In this document: positions 35,653 through 43,995 of the stretch, piece by piece | Numbering within the stretch: the first letter of the stretch is position 1 | Layout: every line of letters begins with the position of its first letter | Source of the DNA: Burkholderiaceae bacterium | Lineage (GTDB): Bacteria; Pseudomonadota; Gammaproteobacteria; Burkholderiales; Burkholderiaceae_C | Assembly: GCA_019751915.1 (NCBI GenBank) | Contig: JAIEMS010000022.1 | Coordinates: forward strand, 1-64,000 | Direction of reading: 5' to 3' | Length of the DNA stretch: 64,000 nt | Notes under the pieces: generated by a model | The model's input: only the letters and a program-made list of their open reading frames with translations | What the model was told of the DNA's origin: nothing | Databases searched by the model: none | Translations under genes and position numbers: made by a program

Positions 35653-35674
35653 GCTGCCTCTGTCAAGAGGCAGC
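35653..35674 (-). other. Nine-bp hairpin between the fixH and cobQ genes
   Basis: GCTGCCTCT and AGAGGCAGC pair perfectly around GTCA. There is no T run. It probably marks the 3' end or stabilises the end of the cco transcript; a second weaker hairpin (TGCTGA/TCAGCA) follows toward cobQ. Confidence 0.5.
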
Positions 35675-35687
35675 GACCGGGCGACTC

Positions 35688-35978
35688 TTACCGTGGTCGA
35701 TCCTGTTGTGGTGTGGCCGCATGATTGCGTCCATTTACAGCGGGGACAAGATCGGCTCGAACATCTTTCAAGGTGCTGTTAATCTCGATTCCTTTGCGAT
35801 AGTAATCACTATCAACGACTGGGTCTGGTGTGCGCACAGCCAACCACAACGTATAAAACCCAGCAACAACAACAGCTGCAGGGCCAAAGATAATTAACCA
35901 TACATAGCCAAATTTCCACCATGGAGTGGAGGAAGAAGGCGCAACAGGGGTTTTAGGTGCACTAGAAACTGATGTCAT
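35688..35978 (-). CDS. ccoH: FixH-like cbb3 oxidase accessory protein
   Basis: A 96-residue membrane-anchored protein with one strong helix (YVWLIIFGPAAVVVAGFYTLWLAV) and a periplasmic tail containing DSDYYRKGIEIN, a known landmark of FixH/CcoH proteins, which stabilise the cbb3 complex. It is shorter than the 150-residue Rhizobium type, lacking most of the extracellular domain. It follows ccoG by 24 bp and is A+T-richer than surrounding genes. Confidence 0.85.
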   Translation of the reverse strand: MTSVSSAPKTPVAPSSSTPWWKFGYVWLIIFGPAAVVVAGFYTLWLAVRTPDPVVDSDYYRKGIEINSTLKDVRADLVPAVNGRNHAATPQQDRPR

Positions 35979-36002
35979 GAAATTTGTCCTAAAAGAAATA
36001 AA

Positions 36003-37448
36003 TCAACGAGGAACCAAAAAGACAGACTTTTCAATCACATGTGCAGTTGCACCAACTGCTTCAATATCAAAATTGACAGGATGTGAGCCTGATGGCAGAG
36101 AACCATAAGGAATCTGTAACCGCACAGCAATCCAGCGTGATTGGGCGGCATCAACCTTCAAATCAGCATCAGATAAAACTTCAACACCATTGAGGCCACT
36201 GGCACTGATGCGGTAGCTTTGTGCAGATTCAGTGGCATTCATGATTTGAAGTCGGTAAACATTTTCTAATTTTCCGCCAGCCACAATACGAGATAAGGAA
36301 GTGCGGTCACGTACCACATCCACCTTGAGCGGCGTACGTGTGACCAAACTGGCCAGCATCGCAACGCACAACGCCACAAGTATGGAGGTGTAAACCAAAA
36401 CCCTTGGTCTGAAGACACGGCGAACAATTTCTGACTTTGTCCAGCCCTTAGAAACCGCATGTTGTGTTGAAAAACGAACCAATCCACGTGGATAATGCAT
36501 TTTATCCATCACGGTATTGCAAGCATCAACACACAAACCGCAGCCAATACACTCGTATTGCAATCCATTTCTAATATCAATGCCAACCGGACAAACTTGC
36601 ACGCACAATGTGCAATCGATGCAGTCACCCAAGCCTTTGGCCTTGTAATCGACTGTTTTATTCCGTGGGCCGCGTGTTTCCCCCCGAACCCCATCGTAGC
36701 TAACAATCAGGGTATCTTTATCAAACATTGCGCTTTGAAATCGCGCATAAGGGCACATATATTTGCAAACTTGCTCACGCAGAAAACCTGCGTTTCCATA
36801 CGTTGCAAAACCGTAAAATAATACCCAAAAAATCTGCCAAGCGCCTTGAAATTGGATTAACTCTGCACCCAATTCACGAATTGGCACAAAATAACCAACA
36901 AAGGTAAAACCTGTCCATGCCGAGATAGCAATCCACAGGATTTGCTTAAGTGATTTTTTCCATATTTTCTCAGCAGTCCACCCGCTTGAATCCAATCGTA
37001 GACGGGCACTTCGATCCCCTTCAACCTTGTGCTCTATCCACATGAAAATTTCGGTATAAACCGTTTGTGGACAAGAAAAACCGCACCACAACCGTCCAGC
37101 GACTGCAGTAAACAAAAATAGCGATAACGCAGAAATAATCAACAAACCCGTAAGATAAATAAAATCTTGCGGATAAAGAACCAAACCGAAAATGTAAAAA
37201 CGCCGGGCTCCAATATCAAAGAGCACCATTTGGCGCTGACCCCATTCGAACCACGGCAACCCATAAAAAACCAACTGCGTTAAGAACACCATAGCCCAAC
37301 GCCAGCGCGCAAAAAACCCGCTGATAGATCGCGGGTAAACTTTTTTCTGAGCCTCGTACAACGAGACAAGATCATCTTGCGGCTTAGATTCTGGTGCTAT
37401 GGGTGCGATTGGAATAACTTTTCGCGGTTTCTCATCAGGAGAATTCAT
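36003..37448 (-). CDS. ccoG: Cytochrome cbb3 assembly protein CcoG
   Basis: A 481-residue iron-sulfur membrane protein that supports copper reduction and oxidase assembly. It has several membrane segments, WCGFSCPQTVYTEIFMWIEH in a cytoplasmic loop, and two ferredoxin clusters (DCIDCTLCVQVCPVGID; ECIGCGLCVDACNTVM), then a C-terminal Ig-like domain. ATG 37448 is chosen over an upstream GTG. Sampled rows have only about 37-40% G+C, well below flanking genes. A UUCG hairpin lies just upstream. Confidence 0.95.
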   Translation of the reverse strand: MNSPDEKPRKVIPIAPIAPESKPQDDLVSLYEAQKKVYPRSISGFFARWRWAMVFLTQLVFYGLPWFEWGQRQMVLFDIGARRFYIFGLVLYPQDFIYLTGLLIISALSLFLFTAVAGRLWCGFSCPQTVYTEIFMWIEHKVEGDRSARLRLDSSGWTAEKIWKKSLKQILWIAISAWTGFTFVGYFVPIRELGAELIQFQGAWQIFWVLFYGFATYGNAGFLREQVCKYMCPYARFQSAMFDKDTLIVSYDGVRGETRGPRNKTVDYKAKGLGDCIDCTLCVQVCPVGIDIRNGLQYECIGCGLCVDACNTVMDKMHYPRGLVRFSTQHAVSKGWTKSEIVRRVFRPRVLVYTSILVALCVAMLASLVTRTPLKVDVVRDRTSLSRIVAGGKLENVYRLQIMNATESAQSYRISASGLNGVEVLSDADLKVDAAQSRWIAVRLQIPYGSLPSGSHPVNFDIEAVGATAHVIEKSVFLVPR

Positions 37449-37471
37449 GGTCAGCAGCACTCTTTCAGTTT

Positions 37472-37493
37472 GGCTGGCACCGAAGTGCCAGCC
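37472..37493 (-). other. UUCG tetraloop hairpin between ccoP and ccoG
   Basis: On the minus strand GGCTGGCAC-TTCG-GTGCCAGCC forms a perfect 9-bp stem closed by C(UUCG)G, among the most stable RNA tetraloops. No T run follows. It sits 51 bp after ccoP and 24 bp before ccoG. Confidence 0.75.
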
Positions 37494-37544
37494 GGGTAGC
37501 GCAACGATTTGCGCTACTTGTCTTCAAGACCTTCGAGCAAGAAA

Positions 37545-38444
37545 TTACTTGTTCGAAAATCCCCAGACATACGATGCCAGCACGTCAAGCTGGGCTGGCG
37601 TCAGCTTGCCAGCTTGTGCCGGCATCTGATTAACCTTGCCATTATTAATCATCGCTGTAATGGCCGCTTCTCCCCAGCCATGAAGCCAGATGTCATCGGT
37701 CAAGTTAGGCGCGCCAATAGCATGCATCCCTTTACCGTCCACACCGTGGCAGGCAGCGCAGGCAGCAAACTTTGGCTTACCCAGCGATGCACGAACTGCA
37801 TCGTGTGGGCTACCAGAAAGACTGAGAACGTAGTTAGCAAGATTGCGAACATCTTCTGGGGCTCCAACGGCAGCAGCCATAGGAGGCATGTTACCGATAC
37901 GACCCTTTTCGAGAGTTTCACGAATTTTCTCGGGTGTACCGCCGTGCAACCAATCATTGTCGGTCAGGTTCGGAAAACCCTTACCACCGCGAGCATCAGA
38001 ACCGTGGCACTGCGCGCAGTTATTCATGAAAAGACGCTCACCAATAGCCTTGGCCTGAGGGTCTTTTGCTCGCTCTTCAGGCTTCATAGCGGCAAAACGT
38101 GCGTACAAAGGTTCCAACTCTTGCTGGGCCTTGGCTACTTCAGCGTCGTAAGCACCGTATTGGCTCCAACCCCACTGACCGGGAAACTTCCCAGCGCCAG
38201 GATACAGGGCCAAATAACCCAGTCCAAAAATAATGGTCAAAACAAACAACCACATCCACCACCGTGGCATTGGGTTGTTCATTTCGGTCAGGTCTTCGTC
38301 CCAGACATGGCCTGTGGTGTTGTCGCTGGTCGATGCGACTTTCTTTCGCGCTGTCATCCAAAGCAGGAGCAAACAGGCAAAGATGCCGATGATCGAAATC
38401 CCGGCCACGTAAACCGACCAGAAATTGCTAGTGAAGTCACTCAT
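37545..38444 (-). CDS. ccoP: cbb3 cytochrome c oxidase subunit III
   Basis: A 299-residue dihaem cytochrome c that passes electrons to CcoO/CcoN. Two N-terminal membrane segments (IGIFACLLLLWM; MWLFVLTIIFGLGYLAL) are followed by haem sites NNCAQCH and AACAACH, with methionine ligand regions NMPPM and NQMP. Length fits the family. It follows ccoQ by 24 bp. Confidence 0.97.
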   Translation of the reverse strand: MSDFTSNFWSVYVAGISIIGIFACLLLLWMTARKKVASTSDNTTGHVWDEDLTEMNNPMPRWWMWLFVLTIIFGLGYLALYPGAGKFPGQWGWSQYGAYDAEVAKAQQELEPLYARFAAMKPEERAKDPQAKAIGERLFMNNCAQCHGSDARGGKGFPNLTDNDWLHGGTPEKIRETLEKGRIGNMPPMAAAVGAPEDVRNLANYVLSLSGSPHDAVRASLGKPKFAACAACHGVDGKGMHAIGAPNLTDDIWLHGWGEAAITAMINNGKVNQMPAQAGKLTPAQLDVLASYVWGFSNK

Positions 38445-38468
38445 GGTGTGTTCTCGTTCTGGTGGTAT

Positions 38469-38606
38469 TTAGTCTTGTTGAAAAGGGAGCTGTGCTGCCT
38501 CGTCAAATCGGGATCTATTGTTGCGCGCATACGCCCAAACCCAGATACCGATAAAACAGGCAAATGAAACCAGCGTAACCACAACTCGCATGGTGGTGAT
38601 GTCCAT
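38469..38606 (-). CDS. ccoQ: cbb3 oxidase small subunit CcoQ
   Basis: A 45-residue protein. It has one membrane helix (VVVTLVSFACFIGIWVWAYA) and a short charged tail RNNRSRFDEAAQLPF, which is the CcoQ/FixQ pattern. AAAGG lies 8 bp before ATG 38606. It fits exactly between ccoO and ccoP. Its known role is stabilising CcoP in the complex. Confidence 0.92.
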   Translation of the reverse strand: MDITTMRVVVTLVSFACFIGIWVWAYARNNRSRFDEAAQLPFQQD

Positions 38607-38620
38607 GGGTAGCGCCTTTC

Positions 38621-39253
38621 TTATTTAAGCGCCAAGCCCAGAACCTGAAGGTAGGCGACCAATGCATCCATTTCTGTCTTGCCTTTGACTTCGTCAGCAG
38701 CAGCAGCAATTTGCTCATCGGTGTAAGGCACACCCACAGTGCGCAACGCCTTCATTCGCGGTGCAAGCACAGTAGGATCAACCGTGCTTTTTTCCAACCA
38801 GCTATAGGCAGGCATATTCGACTCTGGAACCACATCGCGTGGATTGTTCAAGTGAATACGATGCCATTCATCGCTGTATTTACCACCGACACGGTGCAAA
38901 TCAGGGCCAGTGCGCTTGCTACCCCATTGGAATGGGTGGTCGTACACAAACTCACCCGCCACTGAGTAGTGACCGTAGCGCAATGTCTCAGCACGGAAAG
39001 GACGAATCATCTGCGAGTGACAGTTATAGCAACCCTCGCGCAGATAAATATCGCGCCCCACCAACTGAAGCGCAGCGTAAGGCTGCACGCCCTTGACTGG
39101 CTCCGTAGTGGACTTTTGGAAGAACAACGGCACGATTTCAACCAAGCCGCCAAAGGCAATCACCAGAACGATCAAAACGATCATCAGGAAATTGTTGGTC
39201 TCCAGCGTTTCGTGGGAGAAACCAGTCGATGCTTTGTTGTTATGTTCGGACAT
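38621..39253 (-). CDS. ccoO: cbb3 cytochrome c oxidase subunit II
   Basis: A 210-residue membrane-anchored monohaem cytochrome c. A single N-terminal helix ([21 protein letters not shown]) precedes [17 protein letters not shown] with the haem site [13 protein letters not shown] holds the methionine ligand. It starts 19 bp after ccoN. Confidence 0.97.
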   Translation of the reverse strand: MSEHNNKASTGFSHETLETNNFLMIVLIVLVIAFGGLVEIVPLFFQKSTTEPVKGVQPYAALQLVGRDIYLREGCYNCHSQMIRPFRAETLRYGHYSVAGEFVYDHPFQWGSKRTGPDLHRVGGKYSDEWHRIHLNNPRDVVPESNMPAYSWLEKSTVDPTVLAPRMKALRTVGVPYTDEQIAAAADEVKGKTEMDALVAYLQVLGLALK

Positions 39254-39272
39254 AAATGGAACTCCTCGGGTC

Positions 39273-40715
39273 TCAGGCGTGCGCCGGCTGAACGGCAGGG
39301 ATGGCCACAGTGACCGAGCGACCAGAAATGCTTGTCATCGCCACGTTCCAGGCCATCATGATCATGCCAGTCAGGTAAAGAATACCGCCCGTGAAGCGAA
39401 TCACGTAGAACGGATACGTAGCCTTAACACCTTCAACGAAGGTATAGGTCAGCGTACCGTCGGTATTGATAGCACGCCACATCAGGCCTTGCATCACACC
39501 GGCAATCCACATCGCAGCAATGTAGAGCACGATACCAATGGTCGCGAGCCAGAAATGGATTTCGATCGCTTTGACCGAATGCATCTTTTCCTTACCAAAC
39601 AGGCGCGGAATCAGGTAGTACATCGAACCCATCGTGATCAAGCCCACCCAACCAAGGGCACCAGCATGCACGTGACCCACAGTCCAGTCGGTGTAGTGAC
39701 TCAGGGCATTCACTGTCTTGATAGCCATCATGGGGCCTTCGAATGTAGACATGCCGTAGAACGACAGCGACACAATCAGGAAGCGCAAGATAGGATCATC
39801 ACGCAGTTTGTGCCAAGCGCCCGACAGAGTCATGATCCCGTTGATCATGCCGCCCCAGCTTGGTGCAAGCAAAATCAGCGAAAACACCATACCCAGCGAT
39901 TGCGTCCAGTCAGGCAAAGCCGTGTAGTGCAAGTGGTGTGGGCCAGCCCACATGTAAGTGAAAATCAACGCCCAAAAGTGGACGATCGACAAGCGGTAGC
40001 TGTACACCGGACGACCCGCTTGCTTAGGAATGAAGTAATACATCATGCCCAAAAAGCCCGCTGTGAGGAAGAAGCCCACCGCGTTGTGGCCATACCACCA
40101 CTGAACCATCGCATCTTGCACACCAGCGTAAGCCGAGTAGCTCTTCATGAAGCCTGCAGGAATGGCTGCGCTGTTCACAATATGCAGCACTGCAACGGCC
40201 AAGATGAAGGCGCCATAGAACCAATTGGCAACGTAAATATGCTTGACCTTGCGCATACCTACAGTACCAAAAAAGACGATGGCATACGCGACCCAGACCA
40301 CTGCGATCAGGATGTCGATGGGCCATTCGAGTTCTGCGTATTCCTTGCCTTGGGTGTAACCCAGTGGCAAGCTAATGGCCGCAGACAAAATGACCAACTG
40401 CCAGCCCCAGAACGTAAACGAAGCAAGGGAACCTGCAAACAAGCGAACTTGGCAAGTGCGTTGAACCACGTAGTAGCTGGTAGCGAACAAGGCGCTACCA
40501 CCAAACGCAAAGATCACCGCGTTGGTGTGCAAAGGACGCAAGCGCCCATAGCTTAACCACGGAACACCGAAGTTGAGTTCGGGCCAAGCAAGCTGGGCGG
40601 CGATAAAAACGCCTACCAGCATGCCAACCACCCCCCAGACTACGGTCATGATAGAAAACTGCCGCACGACACCATCGTTGTAGTGGGCAGCATCTGCTTT
40701 TTTGGGAATATCCAT
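39273..40715 (-). CDS. ccoN: cbb3 cytochrome c oxidase subunit I
   Basis: The 480-residue catalytic haem-copper subunit of the high-affinity oxidase for low oxygen. About 12 membrane segments are visible, with histidine ligands in [42 protein letters not shown] and [19 protein letters not shown] lies before ATG 40715, giving [14 protein letters not shown]; the ORF opens further upstream across the FNR box. An ANR/FNR box 53 bp upstream indicates induction when oxygen falls. Confidence 0.97.
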   Translation of the reverse strand: MDIPKKADAAHYNDGVVRQFSIMTVVWGVVGMLVGVFIAAQLAWPELNFGVPWLSYGRLRPLHTNAVIFAFGGSALFATSYYVVQRTCQVRLFAGSLASFTFWGWQLVILSAAISLPLGYTQGKEYAELEWPIDILIAVVWVAYAIVFFGTVGMRKVKHIYVANWFYGAFILAVAVLHIVNSAAIPAGFMKSYSAYAGVQDAMVQWWYGHNAVGFFLTAGFLGMMYYFIPKQAGRPVYSYRLSIVHFWALIFTYMWAGPHHLHYTALPDWTQSLGMVFSLILLAPSWGGMINGIMTLSGAWHKLRDDPILRFLIVSLSFYGMSTFEGPMMAIKTVNALSHYTDWTVGHVHAGALGWVGLITMGSMYYLIPRLFGKEKMHSVKAIEIHFWLATIGIVLYIAAMWIAGVMQGLMWRAINTDGTLTYTFVEGVKATYPFYVIRFTGGILYLTGMIMMAWNVAMTSISGRSVTVAIPAVQPAHA

Positions 40716-40767
40716 CGGGCACCTCTTGATTTGAGCGAAAGTATTAACCGGATAACTGGTAGTGTTT

Positions 40768-40781
40768 TTGACAGGGGTCAA
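40768..40781 (-). promoter_or_regulatory. FNR/ANR-type box upstream of ccoN
   Basis: TTGAC-AGGG-GTCAA is a perfect dyad that fits the TTGAT-N4-ATCAA consensus except at the symmetric fifth positions. It overlaps the last codon and stop of ccoS and lies 53 bp ahead of ccoN, a fitting place for anaerobic activation. Confidence 0.8.
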
Positions 40782-40915
40782 TTATCGCGAAGAATGCGCT
40801 CACCTTCTTGTTCCACGTTCTCAAATTGACCTCGGTACACAGCCCACCACAAACCCAGTAGGATCAACAGCACCAGTACCACTGACAGCGGAATTAATAA
40901 GTAAAGAATGTCCAT
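40778..40915 (-). CDS. ccoS: cbb3 oxidase maturation protein CcoS
   Basis: A 45-residue single-pass protein ([20 protein letters not shown], then [18 protein letters not shown]). The hydrophobic helix followed by W-x2-x-Y/QFEN..EGERIL is the CcoS pattern, needed for haem insertion into the oxidase. It sits between ccoI and ccoN. Its stop overlaps the FNR box. Confidence 0.93.
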   Translation of the reverse strand: MDILYLLIPLSVVLVLLILLGLWWAVYRGQFENVEQEGERILRDN

Positions 40916-40939
40916 GCACTGGTTCCAGTGGTTATACCT

Positions 40940-43342
40940 CTAAGGAGAGCGCGTTCTGCGCACCGATCGCACCAACTCTTGCGCAGGATTGAGCGGCGGC
41001 AATGACCGCGATAGGCGGGCAGCATTAAGCACCACCCACAATGAACTCAGTGCCATCCCTAATCCAGCGAGCCAAGCGGGCATGTAGCCTGCAACGGCCA
41101 ATGGCACGCTCAGAGCGTTGTACCCAGCAGCCCACCACAAGTTTTGGCGCACCACACGCAAGGTGCGTCGCGCCAATACGATGGCCTGAGGAATCAACTC
41201 TAGGCTGCCCCCTAAGACGACGAAATCGGCCTTCGATTGTGCCAGTGCTACGGACTGCCCAAACGCAAATGACACATGTGCCCCTGCCAGCACCGGGCCA
41301 TCATTGAGTCCATCCCCCACCATCGCCACACGCAGCCCCTGGGCTTGCATCGTTTGCAGGGCTTGCAGCTTGTCTTGCGGTGTGCAGTCTGCGCGCCAGT
41401 GCTCAATGCCTGCTTGCCCTGCGATACGTGCCACAGCCTGCGATCTGTCGCCAGAAAGCAGTTGAACTTGCACGCCGACTTGGCGCACAGCGCTGATGGC
41501 ATCTACAGCCTGTGGACGCAAGTCCTCGGCCAAATCGAATCGCGCCCATTCGACGGGTGCAGAGCCCTCTTCTTGTCGCGCCAAAAAAACCTGTTGCGTA
41601 TTGCCGCTTTCGCCCGGTATCGCCCCGGTGTAGCGCGGTGAACCCAACAAAATCCGGCCTGCTGGCACTATGCCTTGGGTGTCCTGCACCCAGGCACTCA
41701 AGCCATGTCCCACTTGCTCCTGCACTTGACTGACCTGCCAGCGTCCATGAGCGACCGCTCCTTGCACTGCTGCTGCAGTAGCCAACGCACGCGATACCGG
41801 ATGCAAAGAATGTTCGGCCAGCGCAGCCGCCAACGCCAAAGCGTCCTGCGATGACAAGCCTTGGCTGGGATGAATCGCCTGCATCACCATACCGTCACGG
41901 GTCAAAGTGCCAGTTTTGTCAAAAACGACCGTATCGATATCAGCCAAAGCCTCCAAACCCTGCAAATTACGCACCAATACGCCGTGGCGCGCGAGCGTAC
42001 CTGCCGCCGACAACATAGCCACCGGGGTAGCCAGCGACAAAGCACACGGACAAGTAACGATGAGCACCGATACCGCAACCATGAGTGCATGGCCCGGATC
42101 GGTCGGCCACCACCACACTGCCGCCAAGGCAGCAGCCACCAACACAGCCACTAAAAATGGCCGCGCTACCCGGTCTGCCACCTGTGCGAGACGGGGCTTT
42201 TGCAGCGATGCGCTTTCCATCAAGGCAACGATTTGCCCAAACCGGGTCGCAGCGCCCGTACCCTGTACACAAACCTCCACCGCCGATTGCAGGTTGTAGC
42301 TGCCTGCGGTGACCATATCGCCTTCGGTACGGGGCACAGGGGTCGATTCACCCGTCAGCAGCGCCTCGTCTGCCAAGGTCTGGCCGATGGTAATTTGCCC
42401 ATCGGCCGGAAACGCCTCACCGGGCAACACACGCACCACATCTCCGACCCCCAGTCGGCGCACCGCCACACGCTCAAACGTACCATCGGGGTTTCGCCGT
42501 TCAATGCTGTCAGGAAGCCGGTTCATCACGGCCTCTAGGGCCCCTGCCGTGCGATCACGCAGGCGCAGCTCTAACCAACGACCCGTCAACAGAAAAAAGA
42601 CAAACATGGTCAGAGAGTCAAAAAACACCTCCCGACCAAATAACCCAGAAGGATCGAAAGTACCCGCCGTGCTAACAGCAAAGGTAATGGCCATCCCGAG
42701 CGCGACTGGCAAATCCATGCTGACTCGGCGCTGGCGGATATCGCGCAGAGCGCTGGTAAAAAATGGCCCACAAGCAAACAGCACCACCGGCAACGTAATA
42801 ACCCACGAGGCCCAACGCAGCAGGCGCTCCATCTCGGGTGAGAGATCGCCGGGCAAAGCTACGTAGGCAGGCCACGCATACATCATCACCTGCATCATGC
42901 AAAACCCAGCCAACAGCCAGCGCCACAAAGCACGTCGGTTTTCTTGGCGGCGCTGCTCACGGGCCATCGCATCCATCGCCGGAAGTGCGCTGTAACCAGC
43001 TTGGCGCACCGCTGCCATCCACTGCGATGGCAAAACCAGCGCGGGTTGCCACACCACCCGTGCACGGTGGGTGGCGGCACTAACCTCAGCCTGCGCTACA
43101 CCGGGTACGGCACGCAGTGCATCCTCAATCGTCAGGGCGCAGGCAGCGCAGTGCATCCCCTCAATCAAAACGTGCGACTCCCAAGGGCCAGTGGCAGTTG
43201 CCTCTGAACCACCTTCAGCACAGGGCCGACCAAAGGTCGCCCATTCTTGGCTGTCATCGAGTAACTTTTGTGCTTCTTGGAGGGATTGCACCTGCGCCGG
43301 ATCGAGGGGATGACCCGCTTGCGGAACGACCTTGGAATTCAT
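40940..43342 (-). CDS. ccoI: Copper P-type ATPase for cbb3 oxidase assembly
   Basis: An 800-residue P1B ATPase that supplies copper for CcoN. It has one N-terminal metal-binding site in IEGMHCAACALTIEDAL, membrane motif CPC (VTCPCALSLATPV), phosphorylation site DKTGTLT, TGES loop and GDGLNDGPVL hinge. The second ATG (43342) is preferred because GGAG has proper spacing from it. It lies 24 bp upstream of ccoS, first in the ccoI-S-N-O-Q-P-G-H order, and is divergent from the universal stress gene. Confidence 0.96.
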   Translation of the reverse strand: MNSKVVPQAGHPLDPAQVQSLQEAQKLLDDSQEWATFGRPCAEGGSEATATGPWESHVLIEGMHCAACALTIEDALRAVPGVAQAEVSAATHRARVVWQPALVLPSQWMAAVRQAGYSALPAMDAMAREQRRQENRRALWRWLLAGFCMMQVMMYAWPAYVALPGDLSPEMERLLRWASWVITLPVVLFACGPFFTSALRDIRQRRVSMDLPVALGMAITFAVSTAGTFDPSGLFGREVFFDSLTMFVFFLLTGRWLELRLRDRTAGALEAVMNRLPDSIERRNPDGTFERVAVRRLGVGDVVRVLPGEAFPADGQITIGQTLADEALLTGESTPVPRTEGDMVTAGSYNLQSAVEVCVQGTGAATRFGQIVALMESASLQKPRLAQVADRVARPFLVAVLVAAALAAVWWWPTDPGHALMVAVSVLIVTCPCALSLATPVAMLSAAGTLARHGVLVRNLQGLEALADIDTVVFDKTGTLTRDGMVMQAIHPSQGLSSQDALALAAALAEHSLHPVSRALATAAAVQGAVAHGRWQVSQVQEQVGHGLSAWVQDTQGIVPAGRILLGSPRYTGAIPGESGNTQQVFLARQEEGSAPVEWARFDLAEDLRPQAVDAISAVRQVGVQVQLLSGDRSQAVARIAGQAGIEHWRADCTPQDKLQALQTMQAQGLRVAMVGDGLNDGPVLAGAHVSFAFGQSVALAQSKADFVVLGGSLELIPQAIVLARRTLRVVRQNLWWAAGYNALSVPLAVAGYMPAWLAGLGMALSSLWVVLNAARLSRSLPPLNPAQELVRSVRRTRSP

Positions 43343-43445
43343 TGGCATGCTCCAAGCTTACCGCTTTTGCATGCCATACTGGTTAACGGCCTTGCCCTCA
43401 AAAAATACACTGCGCCAGCAAACCATTCTGCAGGAGGAATCTTTC

Positions 43446-43889
43446 ATGTACCAGCATATCTTGATTGCCACCGATGGCTCCGAATTGTCTGAAAAAGCAG
43501 TTCAGAGCGGCCTGTCACTGGCGGCCCTCGCGGGCGCCAGCGTAGTGGCCCTTAAAGTGGTGCCGCGCTACCCGCACAGCTATTTTGAAGGCGGCATGCC
43601 GGTAGATGCCAGTGATATCGAGCAGATCGAAAAACAATGGAGCGACGCTGCCCAAGCGTTGGTCGATACCGTCAAAACCCAAGGCAGCGCGCAGGGGGTG
43701 GCCGTCAAAACCGTGATTGCCAAATCCGACTTGGTGGCCGAAGCAGTGATTGCCACCGCCAGAAAATACGAGTGCGACCTGATTGTCATGGCCTCCCATG
43801 GCCGCAAGGGTATCAAGCGCTTGTTGCTGGGCAGTGAAACCCAGCACGTCCTCACGCACTCGCATATTCCGGTGCTGGTACTGCGCTAA
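43446..43889 (+). CDS. Universal stress protein (UspA family)
   Basis: A 147-residue cytosolic UspA-fold protein. HILIATDGSELSEKAVQSGL opens the fold, and MASHGRKGIKRLLLGSETQH is the nucleotide-binding glycine segment ending in S/T. AGGAGG precedes ATG 43446. Being divergent from ccoI it may share oxygen-dependent control, but no clear FNR box is seen in the 103-bp gap. Confidence 0.93.
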   Translation: MYQHILIATDGSELSEKAVQSGLSLAALAGASVVALKVVPRYPHSYFEGGMPVDASDIEQIEKQWSDAAQALVDTVKTQGSAQGVAVKTVIAKSDLVAEAVIATARKYECDLIVMASHGRKGIKRLLLGSETQHVLTHSHIPVLVLR

Positions 43890-43900
43890 AGAGCACCTTC

Positions 43901-43921
43901 AAGCCAAAATCTTGGTTTTTT
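43901..43921 (+). terminator. Weak intrinsic terminator after the stress gene
   Basis: AAGCCAA pairs with TTGGTTT (one G-T) around AATC and runs into six T. The stem is A+T-rich and short. Confidence 0.45.
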
Positions 43922-43929
43922 CAGTCTAA

Positions 43930-43985
43930 TCGGTTGGTAGCCCTTATCTACCAACGATAAGTAGCTATCAATAAAATAGCAAAAA
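43930..43985 (+). repeat. Dispersed palindromic repeat
   Basis: GTTGGTAG (43933-43940) and CTACCAAC (43948-43955) form an 8-bp stem, followed by GATAAGTAGCTATCAATAAAATAGC as in the 22880 copy. The stem sequence differs but stays self-complementary, which suggests structure is conserved. Confidence 0.6.
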
Positions 43986-43995
43986 ACTACCCGAC

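Noticed and set aside
35604-35690. Cobalamin riboswitch ahead of cobQ
   Set aside because: The gap has two simple hairpins but no B12-box-like GCCACTG and is too short for the usual 200-nt element.
43343-43445. FNR box between ccoI and the stress gene
   Set aside because: TTGCCCTCAA-like wording lacks the 14-bp dyad spacing of an FNR site.
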